DNA of 38,064 nt from Sphingomonas sp. Lineage in GTDB: Bacteria > Pseudomonadota > Alphaproteobacteria > Sphingomonadales > Sphingomonadaceae. The stretch spans positions 1-38,064 of the forward strand of contig NZ_JAIEPC010000058.1 of assembly GCF_019749955.1 (NCBI RefSeq), read 5' to 3'. The position numbers and the translations under genes are program-made. How positions within the stretch are numbered: the stretch's first letter is position 1; each line of letters begins with the position of its first letter. Below the pieces are notes generated by a model. The model was not told the origin of the DNA and made no database searches. It saw nothing but the letters and a program-made list of their open reading frames with translations. Shown here one piece after another: positions 16,574 to 24,211 of the stretch.

Positions 16574-16597
16574 GCTAACACGATCAAACGTGTTAGC
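16574..16597. repeat. Inverted repeat GCTAACACG (oriT-type)
   Basis: GCTAACACG at 16574-16582 and CGTGTTAGC at 16589-16597 are perfect complements around ATCAAA. The repeat lies 44 bases before the relaxase GTG, where relaxase-binding hairpins are often found. Confidence 0.6.
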
Positions 16598-16732
16598 GTA
16601 TTGCGCAAAAAACACTTCTTCTGGCTGATTGGCATGCGATGTCGTTTTACTTTGGCCTTGCATACCCACTTCTGCCACTCGCAAGGCCGATGCGATTGCG
16701 CCTTGCATCGCGCGATGTCACCCGAAAGTTTG

Positions 16733-16762
16733 ATGCAAGGTGCGTTCAGCTTCACCTTGCAT
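16733..16762. repeat. Inverted repeat ATGCAAGGTG
   Basis: ATGCAAGGTG at 16733-16742 and CACCTTGCAT at 16753-16762 are perfect complements separated by ten bases. Two further direct CCTTGCAT copies lie at 16656-16663 and 16701-16708. The set resembles binding sites for a DNA-binding dimer. Confidence 0.6.
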
Positions 16763-16969
16763 AGGGATTGCAACGCTTAAGCCTGCGCACACTTCGGTCC
16801 AGCAGGCCTCACTGCAAGGAAGATCGGCCACAACCTCGCCGGGGACATTTCCACATGCGCAAGTATTTATTTGCTAGGCACCCGGCGATTTGCCCAATAA
16901 CTAGTATCCCCATTCGAGGGATCGGTCACACCACGTGGCCGTCATAGCCGCCCTCGACCCGAGGACGCT

Positions 16970-18001
16970 ATGTTCGACACGCTTGTTCAGAACCTCATCG
17001 AATCGTTCGCGGACGTCATCGCGTGCACGGCCGTTGCGATAGCAGACGACCAACAGGCCCGTCGTGACACGCTCGCCGAATATCACGCCGCGGCTAACAA
17101 AAGTGCGCAGGCGCTGATTCAACATATCGTCAATGCCACCGACGTAGCGGTTCGCAACCGATATGCGGAATGGGGCAAGCACCCACGCCTTCGACACGAA
17201 CCCATAAGCGCCGAGGTGCGCGCGGCCGATGTCGGGTTTAACGATGCCGTCGTCGCTTTAAAGGTCAGCCCGACACTGCTTAACCAAGCGCTGTTAGCGG
17301 CCGCCTGCATTCGGGTTGCCGCAATCACAGCGGTTGTGGGTCCACAATGCATCTACCTCGGCTTCATCAAGCGCGCTACTCCGGCCAAAGCAGCCCGCCG
17401 ACAAAAGGCTGCAAAAGCGGACGGCGACAAGCGGCTGAGCCGTCGGGCGATCCAAATTGACGACGTGCCAGTCGAAACTTGGCCGACAGTCGCCGGCCTG
17501 ATCTCATCGAATTCGAGCCGCGCGCGCGCCCTTGCCGAACTGGAAGCGGAGCGCGGCGGCAAATACGACCTCAACGGTATCATCACCAAGCTAACGACCC
17601 TTGCCGCGCTGGACGAGCACCAAGCGTTCATCGATGAGTTGGCAGTCGCGGCAGGGGCGACGGTGCCCGCCGCCAGACCAATGTTACCGCCTTCCGATCA
17701 GAAGCTTGTCGCAGACGGTCCGGCCATCGTCGATGAGGTCGCCGAAATGACGACGCCGTCCCGACCTATGTCTTTGCCGGGCGGCGCCATCAGCGAGGAA
17801 GCACGCGCTGATATTACGCTGGTCGCCGGATGGTGTGCGGGTAAGACGTGGGCGTTGCTCGAGTGTAACAACGTCATCACGCTTAAGACACTCGCCAAGC
17901 GCCGCGACGTCAACGAGGCGTTCGACCGGGTCGCGACACATCCCGCGATGCAGGAAGCGCTTCGCGCCATCCGCGCAGCCGGAGTCCCGCGTGGTCCATG
18001 A
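16970..18001 (+). CDS. Hypothetical protein of the mobile element
   Basis: A 343-residue protein with no signal peptide. It has a helical N-terminal region (MFDTLVQNLIESFADVIACT). A basic stretch follows (AKAARRQKAAKADGDKRLSRR), then a Pro/Ser-rich spacer and a C-terminal helical part (ALLECNNVITLKTLAKRRDV). No family is recognised. The basic segment and its position, divergent from the relaxase across the repeat-rich region, suggest a DNA-binding or accessory mobilisation role, but this is inference. The ATG at 16970 gives the longest clean frame. The next gene is on the same strand after an 84-base gap. Confidence 0.65.
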   Translation: MFDTLVQNLIESFADVIACTAVAIADDQQARRDTLAEYHAAANKSAQALIQHIVNATDVAVRNRYAEWGKHPRLRHEPISAEVRAADVGFNDAVVALKVSPTLLNQALLAAACIRVAAITAVVGPQCIYLGFIKRATPAKAARRQKAAKADGDKRLSRRAIQIDDVPVETWPTVAGLISSNSSRARALAELEAERGGKYDLNGIITKLTTLAALDEHQAFIDELAVAAGATVPAARPMLPPSDQKLVADGPAIVDEVAEMTTPSRPMSLPGGAISEEARADITLVAGWCAGKTWALLECNNVITLKTLAKRRDVNEAFDRVATHPAMQEALRAIRAAGVPRGP

Positions 18002-18085
18002 GCTGCGCCGCGCTACCTGCTGTCTACACCTCTGCCCTCGCGCGGCCCGCCTCTCCGGGCTGCATGACCTTCGAAAGGATGATCC

Positions 18086-19063
18086 ATGCTGACCGATTCG
18101 CCCCTTCCATCGCTGCCGATGGACCTGCCGGAAACCCCGCGATCAGCGACCGCCGCCGTCACGACGCGATCGCGCCGTGTCGCCGCTGTAGTAGCGAACT
18201 CGAGGCCGCCTATCACTAGCGATGCCGCGATGGTTCTGGTCGATGCGACACAGATCCTAATCGACGATAGGTTCGGGATGGACGTCGCAGGACTGGCGAA
18301 GCGCTATGCCGCACCGATCGCAGATGCGCGTCAACGCCTCAAAGCCGGCGAAGCGCAGATGGCCTATCCTTTTGTGCTGCGCGCGGATGATGGTCACTAC
18401 ATCGCGTTCACCGAAATTCCGACAGTGATCGCAGCTATGGAATTGGCTGGTAGCGCGCCGACCACGAACGTCACGGTCGCCGTGATCATCCGCGAGGCTG
18501 TCGATGGCGAAGCGATGTTGGCCAGCATGTTCGAAAAGCCGCGGCCCAAGAGCCTGTATGAAAAGGCCTGCTACATCGTCGGCTGCGAGGCGAAGTACCG
18601 CAACCGCCGCGCCTGGATGCGCGCTGAGGGAATTTCGGCTGAAAAATGGGAACCCCGCCTCAGCAAAGTTGCCAAGATCGGCAAGCTCGACCGGCGTATC
18701 TTGGCAAAGATTGATCCGCACACGATCTCGAACGCTGATATCGCCAGTCGCATCGTTGATTTCTGCACCGACCCCGACAGGCGCCGGATCGTCATGGACA
18801 TGACGGAAGCAGCCGCTATCGCTGCTGATGGCCTTGTTAACGCCGGACCGCTGTTCAAGCAGATCGACGCTGCGCTTTGTACAACGCGGCCAGCTTTCGT
18901 ATCCAGCCTGTGGGACGACGGCACCCGCGACCTGCGAGACACCGACGGGGCGCTGATAGCGACCCTCAAACGCGACGGTGACGGTTGGTCGATCACCGGC
19001 AGCGATCTCGCCTCACTCACCCGATCCGCCCTGACATCCGCATTCGACGCACTGAAAGAATGA
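18086..19063 (+). CDS. ParB-like DNA-binding protein (putative)
   Basis: A 325-residue protein. A low-complexity N-terminus is followed by a domain around residues 150-240, SLYEKACYIVGCEAKYRNRR, AWMRAEGISAEKWEPRLSKV, then LDRRILAKIDPHTISNADIA. Its helix order and spacing recall the HTH region of ParB/KorB partition proteins. The usual ParB nuclease-like N-terminal motif is not visible. It could act in partition or stabilisation of an excised element, or as a transcription regulator of it. Nearby CTTGCA-containing repeats are possible binding sites. The ATG at 18086 has AAAGGAT at a good distance. Moderate confidence only. Confidence 0.6.
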   Translation: MLTDSPLPSLPMDLPETPRSATAAVTTRSRRVAAVVANSRPPITSDAAMVLVDATQILIDDRFGMDVAGLAKRYAAPIADARQRLKAGEAQMAYPFVLRADDGHYIAFTEIPTVIAAMELAGSAPTTNVTVAVIIREAVDGEAMLASMFEKPRPKSLYEKACYIVGCEAKYRNRRAWMRAEGISAEKWEPRLSKVAKIGKLDRRILAKIDPHTISNADIASRIVDFCTDPDRRRIVMDMTEAAAIAADGLVNAGPLFKQIDAALCTTRPAFVSSLWDDGTRDLRDTDGALIATLKRDGDGWSITGSDLASLTRSALTSAFDALKE

Positions 19064-19074
19064 TCCACCACCCA

Positions 19075-19098
19075 AAAACTTGCATCGGTGCAAGTTTT
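19075..19098. terminator. Hairpin after the ParB-like gene (terminator or operator)
   Basis: AAAACTTGCA and TGCAAGTTTT form a perfect 10-base stem around TCGG, starting 12 bases after the stop and ending in a T-run on the plus strand. It could terminate transcription. It also contains CTTGCAT, shared with the repeats upstream of the relaxase, so it may instead be a protein-binding site. Confidence 0.5.
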
Positions 19099-19126
19099 CT
19101 TAACGAACGACCGGAGACGCATCACT

Positions 19127-19366
19127 ATGGACAACCCCGACGACGATTCGATCGAACGCTATGTCGATCGCATGATCCGCAAGGTTCCCGAATCAAATCA
19201 GCCGGGGTCGGAGATCATCTGCAAGCAAGGCTGCCCCAAAGCGAACTGGATTCGAGAAGGCGACAAGCTCCGCTGCTATTGCCACTCCATGGGTGCTTTC
19301 TCTTGGCCCCGGCTCAAGCTGGAAGATTGCCTGGATCGCATGCGCGCGCTTGCAGCCAAGTCGTAA
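19127..19366 (+). CDS. Small cysteine-containing hypothetical protein
   Basis: A 79-residue acidic-to-neutral protein starting at ATG 19127 (MDNPDDDSIERYVDRMIRKV). It contains CKQGCPKANW and LRCYCHSMGAFSW, two paired-cysteine motifs that could bind a metal such as zinc. No family is recognised. A GGAGAC lies about six bases before the ATG. It follows the ParB-like gene and the hairpin, and is probably part of the same gene block. Confidence 0.6.
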   Translation: MDNPDDDSIERYVDRMIRKVPESNQPGSEIICKQGCPKANWIREGDKLRCYCHSMGAFSWPRLKLEDCLDRMRALAAKS

Positions 19367-19556
19367 CTCGGTCGTGGGGCCGTCCAAAACAGAGAGGTTC
19401 CAGCCTAGGAGCCGATTCTTCGATGGTGTGATGTTGCCGAGTCCAAATGGGGAGCCATCCTAATGATGCGGATCGCGCTCGACGTTCTCGAGAAGCTGCC
19501 CGGCGATCGGACGCACGAAGATTCGATTCATCGAGGTTTTCAAAGGATCTGGCGAA

Positions 19557-19748
19557 ATGGCTCGACGAACTTGGTCAACCGCAATGAGCCTCGCGATCGC
19601 GATCAGCAAAGGCGCGGTCATCGCCCAGATCGCCATCGCGCCGGACTGGACGCACCGGACGGTCTACGGTCTCGCAGGCGCACTCGGCATCGTCGCTGCC
19701 ATGCTGGTCCACGATCAAGTCCTCGTCCGCCGCAAGACGGCTAGCTAA
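19557..19748 (+). CDS. Small putative membrane protein
   Basis: A 63-residue frame with two hydrophobic stretches (AMSLAIAISKGAVIAQIAIA and VYGLAGALGIVAAMLV) and a basic end (RRKTAS), suggesting an inner-membrane protein. No family is recognised and the ribosome binding site is unclear. It ends two bases short of the convergent next gene, with overlapping stops. Real but uncertain. Confidence 0.4.
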   Translation: MARRTWSTAMSLAIAISKGAVIAQIAIAPDWTHRTVYGLAGALGIVAAMLVHDQVLVRRKTAS

Positions 19749-20200
19749 TACACCGACATGTCCCCGTCGCGCAGCGCCTGCATGCGATTGAAGCCCTCCA
19801 CCGCGTCCTCGGTAGGCTCGCCAATGGTGACCAGCCGGTGCGTCGGCCCGGTTTCTGCCAGCGTGAACCGCGCGCGACCGAGGGCGACGAACCAGGTATG
19901 CTCGCCCCAAGGCCAGCCTTCTGGCATGGCGCTCGGCAGCGCTGTGATCTCGGGCGCCGGGACCTTCTGGGTATGGCGCTCGAGGAAGTCGTCGACGACG
20001 GCCTGCACGTCGGCCTCGGCCATCTCGAGCATCTCTCGCGCGCGGCGCGGGATCTTGGAGCGGCCCTGCTGCCAGCGGTCGAGGGCCGAGCGCTGGACGC
20101 CAAGGAAGTCCTGGATGATCGGCTGCACCAGGTTGAGCGCGAGCCGGCGGATCCGGAATTCCTCTCCGGTGATCATCGAATCGTCGCGGTTGATCGTCAT
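19745..20200 (-). CDS. HTH DNA-binding protein (putative)
   Basis: A 151-residue protein. The N-terminal half carries an XRE-like helix-turn-helix, FRIRRLALNLVQPIIQDFLG then VQRSALDRWQQGRSKIPRRA. The C-terminal half (WPWGEHTWFVALGRARF, PTEDAVEGFNRMQAL) is a small domain I do not recognise. The ATG at 20200 has GGAGCG directly upstream. It is divergent from the AlpA-like gene with an 87-base gap, an arrangement typical of an element's repressor and its partner gene. Confidence 0.6.
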   Translation of the reverse strand: MTINRDDSMITGEEFRIRRLALNLVQPIIQDFLGVQRSALDRWQQGRSKIPRRAREMLEMAEADVQAVVDDFLERHTQKVPAPEITALPSAMPEGWPWGEHTWFVALGRARFTLAETGPTHRLVTIGEPTEDAVEGFNRMQALRDGDMSVY

Positions 20201-20287
20201 CGCTCCGCTTGTGGCAGATCGTAGCGCCAAGGTGAACCATCCACGCCGATCTTCACGCATCGGCAACGGACGCCGGGATATGCTGGT

Positions 20288-20995
20288 ATGATGAACGCCA
20301 CCGACACCACCATCGAGCCGTGGTCGCCATATCGCGAGGACGTCTGGCCGCGATCAGGCGGCCGGGTGCTGCTGGGCGAGGCGCTGACCACCTACACCGT
20401 GCTGATGCGCGGTCTGCCCGCCGACGAGATCGCTGCGGCCTTCGATGACGACGGCGACGCGCGGACCAGGGCCTATGTTCTCTCCTCGATCCGGCTGCTC
20501 GGCAAGCTGCTGGTCGAGGACAGGCTGAAGGCATGGGCGCGACCGATCGGCGGCGGGCAGGCCGTCGAGATGCCGGCAGATCTATGGGAGCTCGACGACT
20601 TCACGCACCGATTCGCGACATGCGCGCTGGACATGCGCCGGCCGTTCGACGCGAGCTCGCCACCGACGCACCGGATCTTCATTGGCGACGAGGACCACAA
20701 GGCCATCTTCGACGGATGCTGCGAGGGTGTGCCCCGGCCGATCATGAAGAAGGAGCGCGCGACCTCGACCGAGATGGAGCCGGGTCCGGACCTGGCGGTG
20801 CCGCCACCGGTCCCGGTCGGCATAATCGATCGACACATCCGCATGCCGGAGATTGAGAGGCTGACCGGTATGGCGAAGCAGACGATCTATAAGCGCATAG
20901 CCGAGGGCCGTTTCCCCCAGCAGATCAATCCCGGATCGCGGCCGGCCAGCTGGTACGAGTCCGAGGTCGCAGCCTGGCTGGCGAATCCGCGCTAG
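20288..20995 (+). CDS. AlpA-like regulator with extra N-terminal domain
   Basis: A 235-residue protein. The last about 60 residues, IRMPEIERLTGMAKQTIYKR, then FPQQINPGSRPASWYESEVA, are a clear AlpA/MerR-like winged helix. This type is found in prophage and integrative-element regulators, often acting as excisionase or as activator of the integrase. The first about 170 residues (starting with MMNATDTTIEPWSPYREDVW) match no family I know and are not usual for AlpA, which is normally under 100 residues. It lies near the integrase and may control excision through it. Confidence 0.7.
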   Translation: MMNATDTTIEPWSPYREDVWPRSGGRVLLGEALTTYTVLMRGLPADEIAAAFDDDGDARTRAYVLSSIRLLGKLLVEDRLKAWARPIGGGQAVEMPADLWELDDFTHRFATCALDMRRPFDASSPPTHRIFIGDEDHKAIFDGCCEGVPRPIMKKERATSTEMEPGPDLAVPPPVPVGIIDRHIRMPEIERLTGMAKQTIYKRIAEGRFPQQINPGSRPASWYESEVAAWLANPR

Positions 20996-20999
20996 GCGA

Positions 21000-21227
21000 T
21001 CACCGCGTCCAGAGCCGAGGCACCAGCGCCAGCATCTCAAACGCCAAGCCGATCAGGATGCCGACGATCACCGCGCGACCGACTAGCCACCAGTTCCCAT
21101 AGATCAGCGCCAGCACGATCCCGATGACCAACCCTGCGGTTGCGCCGCCACCGGTCGCGGTCGTGCGGCCCTCGCGCCCGATGACGAAGAAGGCGAAGGC
21201 CGCCACGATCCCGAGAATCCACCACAT
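21000..21227 (-). CDS. Small two-to-three-helix membrane protein
   Basis: A 75-residue protein from ATG 21227 (MWWILGIVAAFAFFVIGREG). A second helix GGATAGLVIGIVLALIYG and a third AVIVGILIGLAFEMLALVP follow. It should reside in the inner membrane. The family is unknown. It is convergent with the AlpA-like gene and downstream of the integrase on the same strand. Confidence 0.55.
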   Translation of the reverse strand: MWWILGIVAAFAFFVIGREGRTTATGGGATAGLVIGIVLALIYGNWWLVGRAVIVGILIGLAFEMLALVPRLWTR

Positions 21228-21289
21228 GCCGATCGCCCCCACCAGCGTTCACGGCGTCGAGGTCGCCGAATGTCTGCGCGCGAGTCAAG

Positions 21290-22606
21290 TCAGCGATATG
21301 CCGAGCGTCGCCGCCCGTTCATTACCTCGGCCACCGGCTTCGCGCCGTCGAGCAGCAGAGCGGCCCAGCTCTCCGCGATCTCGCGGCGGCGGTCCATATA
21401 CGCCGACCGGTTGTAGGTGAATTCCTCTGCCGACATCCCGATCGGCTTGTGGGCCAGCATCAGATCGATAATCAGCCGGTCGAGGTTATAGCGATCGTTG
21501 CCCATCGCCAGGCGCTCGACCTGACCGTTCATGATCGTCGAGAACGAGCTGCGCCAGCCGTGCGGAACATGCCGGCCCTTATAGCCGATGCGGTGATAGA
21601 GATAGCCGATCGTGTTCTCACTCATCGGATCTGTTGGATCCCACGACGACGGGAAGATGAGCGGACCATTCCCCGTCATCAGCCGCGCCGCGTGCAGCGT
21701 TTCGACCGCCGCATGGCTAAGCGGGACCATGTGGTCGTAGGCCTCGTCGTCGCGCAGCTCGAACTCGAGCTTCATCTCGGCCGAGGGCACTATCCACATT
21801 GCCTTCGGCGACGGCTCGCCTGGCTTCGACCAATCGACGTGGTGGATATCTTTCCACGGCATGCGCCTGATCATCCCCGGGCGTTGGGCGGTCAGCCCCG
21901 TGAACCGCGATCCCAGCTTGGTCGTCGGCATGGCCCCGGCGTTGTCCACGCCGCGCATCAGCAGGCGCAAATCCTCGATAACGGTGATCGCCGGCCACTT
22001 CCTCTTCTTCGGCAGCGCCTTCATGGCCACGACCATGTCGGCTGCCGGGTTGCCGCAGCCGGCGCCGTGCGCCTTTGCGTATTTGAACACTTTCTTGGCG
22101 CGCTGGAGCAGCCGCCTGGCCGTCTCGAGCGCACCGCGGGCCTCGACCTTCTTGAGCGTGGCGAGCAGAAGTGGCTCGTCGATGTCGGTGATGGGATAGG
22201 AGCCCAGATCAGGGAACAGGTTGTTCTCCATGCTGGTAAGCACGTCCGCTGCGTGCACCGGCTTCCACCGTCCCTTTGACGCATCGTGCCAGGCTCGGGC
22301 GTGCTTCTCGAACGTGTCGATCGCGCGGGCGTCGCCGATCAGCTTGACGCGTTTCGCCTCGAGCACCGGGTCCTTGCCGAGCGCCAGGGCGTCCTTCGCC
22401 CGATCCCGCATGGTGCGCGCGGTCTTCAGCGGGATGCCCGGATAGTGCCCGAGCACGAGCAGCTTCTCCTTGCCCGCATGGCGGTATTTAAGCCGCCAGA
22501 CCTTCGCGCCCTTGGTCGTCACGAAGAGATAGAGGCCTCCGGAATCGGCCAGTTTGTAGTCTTTTTCGCGAGCCGCTGCGTTCTTAGCGGCAGTGTCCGT
22601 CAGCAT
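21290..22606 (-). CDS. Tyrosine-type (P4-like) integrase
   Basis: A 438-residue integrase. The N-terminal arm-binding domain has ADSGGLYLFVTTKGAKVWRL then LGHYPGIPLKTAR, as in P4-type integrases. The catalytic domain has R241 (LTAQRPGMI), H348 and R351 (VPHGWRSSF), H385 (LMLAHKPIG) and the nucleophile Y402 (YNRSAYMDRRRE), so it looks active. There is an unusually long segment between the HxxR and the second His. The ATG at 22606 begins the domain; an in-frame upstream extension is less likely. It points away from the adjacent tRNA-Ser gene, the expected integration target. It presumably inserts and excises the element to its left. Confidence 0.92.
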   Translation of the reverse strand: MLTDTAAKNAAAREKDYKLADSGGLYLFVTTKGAKVWRLKYRHAGKEKLLVLGHYPGIPLKTARTMRDRAKDALALGKDPVLEAKRVKLIGDARAIDTFEKHARAWHDASKGRWKPVHAADVLTSMENNLFPDLGSYPITDIDEPLLLATLKKVEARGALETARRLLQRAKKVFKYAKAHGAGCGNPAADMVVAMKALPKKRKWPAITVIEDLRLLMRGVDNAGAMPTTKLGSRFTGLTAQRPGMIRRMPWKDIHHVDWSKPGEPSPKAMWIVPSAEMKLEFELRDDEAYDHMVPLSHAAVETLHAARLMTGNGPLIFPSSWDPTDPMSENTIGYLYHRIGYKGRHVPHGWRSSFSTIMNGQVERLAMGNDRYNLDRLIIDLMLAHKPIGMSAEEFTYNRSAYMDRRREIAESWAALLLDGAKPVAEVMNGRRRSAYR

Positions 22607-22607
22607 C

Positions 22608-22680
22608 GATACCCCCAGCCTGGCCCGCCGCAGACAGGATACCCCCATGATCGGACGCTCGATACCCCGGGGATACCCCC
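22608..22680. repeat. Four GATACCCC repeats between integrase and tRNA
   Basis: GATACCCC occurs at 22608, 22638, 22661 and 22672, three of them extended to GATACCCCC. These direct repeats lie just upstream of the integrase start and 110-190 bases from the tRNA 3' end. They are good candidates for integrase arm-type sites or for an excisionase. Confidence 0.65.
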
Positions 22681-22793
22681 GAATTGGCTGAGCTGGTGGT
22701 GGTTGTCGGTGGACATCAGGAGCCGATTATTCCGCATAAATCCTTACGAAACAATGGACGATAGACGCTGGTGGACGGTGCGAGACAGCGAAC

Positions 22794-22886
22794 TGGCGGA
22801 GACGGAGGGATTCGAACCCTCGGTACCGCTAATCGCAGTACGGCGGTTTAGCAAACCGCTGGTTTCAGCCACTCACCCACGTCTCC
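22794..22886 (-). tRNA. tRNA-Ser (GCU anticodon)
   Basis: The acceptor stem is GGAGACG / CGTCTCC with an encoded CCA. The anticodon arm CGGTTTGCTAAACCG presents GCT, which reads AGC/AGU serine codons. A long variable arm, CGTACTGCGATTAGCGGTAC, and the T-arm GGGTTCGAATCCC follow. The 93-base length is normal for tRNA-Ser. The 3' end faces the integrase, making it the likely attachment site of the element. Confidence 0.95.
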
Positions 22887-23046
22887 GGTCTGGCGGCAAG
22901 CGGCGGCTATAGCCGCGCTCGCGGCGCGCTTCAACCATCAGTTCGATTCGGTCGGGCGCGAAATCGACTCGCACCGTCGCCGCGCGGTTGCGCGGTCGAC
23001 TCGCGACGCGCTACCCTCGGGCGCATATAGCGAAGAGGTTGGCGTT

Positions 23047-23790
23047 ATGAAGAAATTTGCACAGTCGGTGGGGTTGGCGTTGCTGATCGCCACAATGGGG
23101 ACGGCAACGGTTGCGGCGCAGGTGCGCACCGTTGACCCCAACACTGCGATCGACAGCGACATTGCGCGCCCGCAGACGCGCACGCCCGCGCCCGCGCCGC
23201 CGCCAGCCGAAGCACCGCGCGCCGATACCCGCGTCACGCCCCCCGTGGCGCCGCCGCCCGCGCCTGCCAATGCCGCTGATCCGGCGACCGGAGCGACCGC
23301 CGCCGCCGCAACCTATCAGCGCAAGGATTTGCTCAGCGCGAGCGAGGGCGTGTTCGGCAAGGGCGCGCAGGGACTGGCGGGCATCCTCGAAAAAGTCCTG
23401 CGCGACCAAGGCGAACCCAATGCCTATATCGCCGGACGCGAGGCTTCGGGCGCTTTCGTCGTCGGCCTGCGCTATGGCTCGGGCATTTTGTCGCACCGGG
23501 TAGAGGGCGACCGGCCGATCTATTGGACCGGTCCCTCGGTGGGTTTCGACCTCGGCGGCAATGCCTCCAAAGTGTTCGTCTTGGTCTATAACCTCTATGA
23601 TTCGCAGGAGATCTACCGCCGCTTTCCCGAAGGCGAAGGCCATCTCTATTTCGTCGGCGGCTTTTCAGCGACCTATTTGCGGCGCGGTAACACCGTCCTC
23701 ATCCCGATCCGGCTGGGCGTCGGCGCGCGCGCGGGCGTCAACATCGGCTATATGAAGTTCAGCGAAAAGGCGCGCTGGCTGCCGTTTTGA
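23047..23790 (+). CDS. EipA/DUF1134 periplasmic envelope protein
   Basis: A 247-residue protein with a signal peptide (cleavage after ATVAAQ or AAA-like region around residue 24) and a Pro/Ala-rich linker. It has a C-terminal DUF1134 domain: ASGAFVVGLRYGSG, PSVGFDLGGNASKVFVLVYN, FVGGFSATYLRRGN, VLIPIRLGVGARAGVNIGYM. In Brucella the homologue EipA is a periplasmic protein needed for envelope integrity. The usual length is similar, and the gene is widely conserved in alphaproteobacteria. It is the first intact chromosomal gene to the right of the tRNA. Confidence 0.88.
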   Translation: MKKFAQSVGLALLIATMGTATVAAQVRTVDPNTAIDSDIARPQTRTPAPAPPPAEAPRADTRVTPPVAPPPAPANAADPATGATAAAATYQRKDLLSASEGVFGKGAQGLAGILEKVLRDQGEPNAYIAGREASGAFVVGLRYGSGILSHRVEGDRPIYWTGPSVGFDLGGNASKVFVLVYNLYDSQEIYRRFPEGEGHLYFVGGFSATYLRRGNTVLIPIRLGVGARAGVNIGYMKFSEKARWLPF

Positions 23791-23800
23791 AGCGCGCGGT

Positions 23801-24211
23801 TTGACCCAAGCCCGTGCGATCGCGCGCCTCGTACTTGCGGTCGCCTATTTCGCGGTGGGAATCGTCCACCTGAAGTCGCCGGGCGGGTTCGTCGCGATCA
23901 CGCCCGATTGGGTCCCCTACCCGCGTGAGGTGATCCTTGCGACCGGGATGTGCGAGATTGCCGGGTCCGTCGCACTGCTGGTGCCGCGCCTGCGCTGGTG
24001 GGCCGGCGTTATGCTGGCACTTTATGCGCTGTGCGTATTCCCCGCCAACATCAAGCATGCGGTCGACGGCATTGCGGTCGGCGGGGTCGTCCTTGGCCCC
24101 TGGTACCATGTGCCACGGCTGCTGTTTCAGCCAGTGATCATCTGGTGGGCGCTGTGGGCGGGTGCGGTGATCGACTGGCCTTTTCGACGCGCTGGCCCGG
24201 CTCAGCCCTGA
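23801..24211 (+). CDS. DoxX-family membrane protein
   Basis: A 136-residue protein with four hydrophobic segments (LVLAVAYFAVGIVHL, REVILATGMCEIAGSVALLV, WWAGVMLALYALCVFPANI, LFQPVIIWWALWAGAVI), fitting the DoxX/DUF-type membrane family. The best start is TTG 23801, eleven bases after the eipA-like stop, which suggests co-transcription. The ribosome binding site is weak. Function is unknown for most members. Confidence 0.75.
   Translation: MTQARAIARLVLAVAYFAVGIVHLKSPGGFVAITPDWVPYPREVILATGMCEIAGSVALLVPRLRWWAGVMLALYALCVFPANIKHAVDGIAVGGVVLGPWYHVPRLLFQPVIIWWALWAGAVIDWPFRRAGPAQP

Larger units (their letters stand above)
16531..16969. other. Repeat-rich intergenic region, candidate oriT
   Basis: This is a 439-base gene-free region between the relaxase and a divergent gene. 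It contains a perfect 9-base inverted repeat, a perfect 10-base inverted repeat, and four copies of CCTTGCAT (one inverted), at 16656, 16701, 16733 (inverted) and 16755. On the minus strand the 9-base repeat is followed by TTGCTATAGTATCC, which loosely recalls the TATCCTG nic core of RP4-type oriT. Position next to a relaxase start and this repeat density make oriT the best guess. A partition or regulator site is the alternative. Confidence 0.5.

Noticed and set aside
19075..19098. CRISPR-like or tRNA-like structure
   Set aside because: A single palindrome without regular repeat-spacer units; no CRISPR array was seen anywhere in the window.
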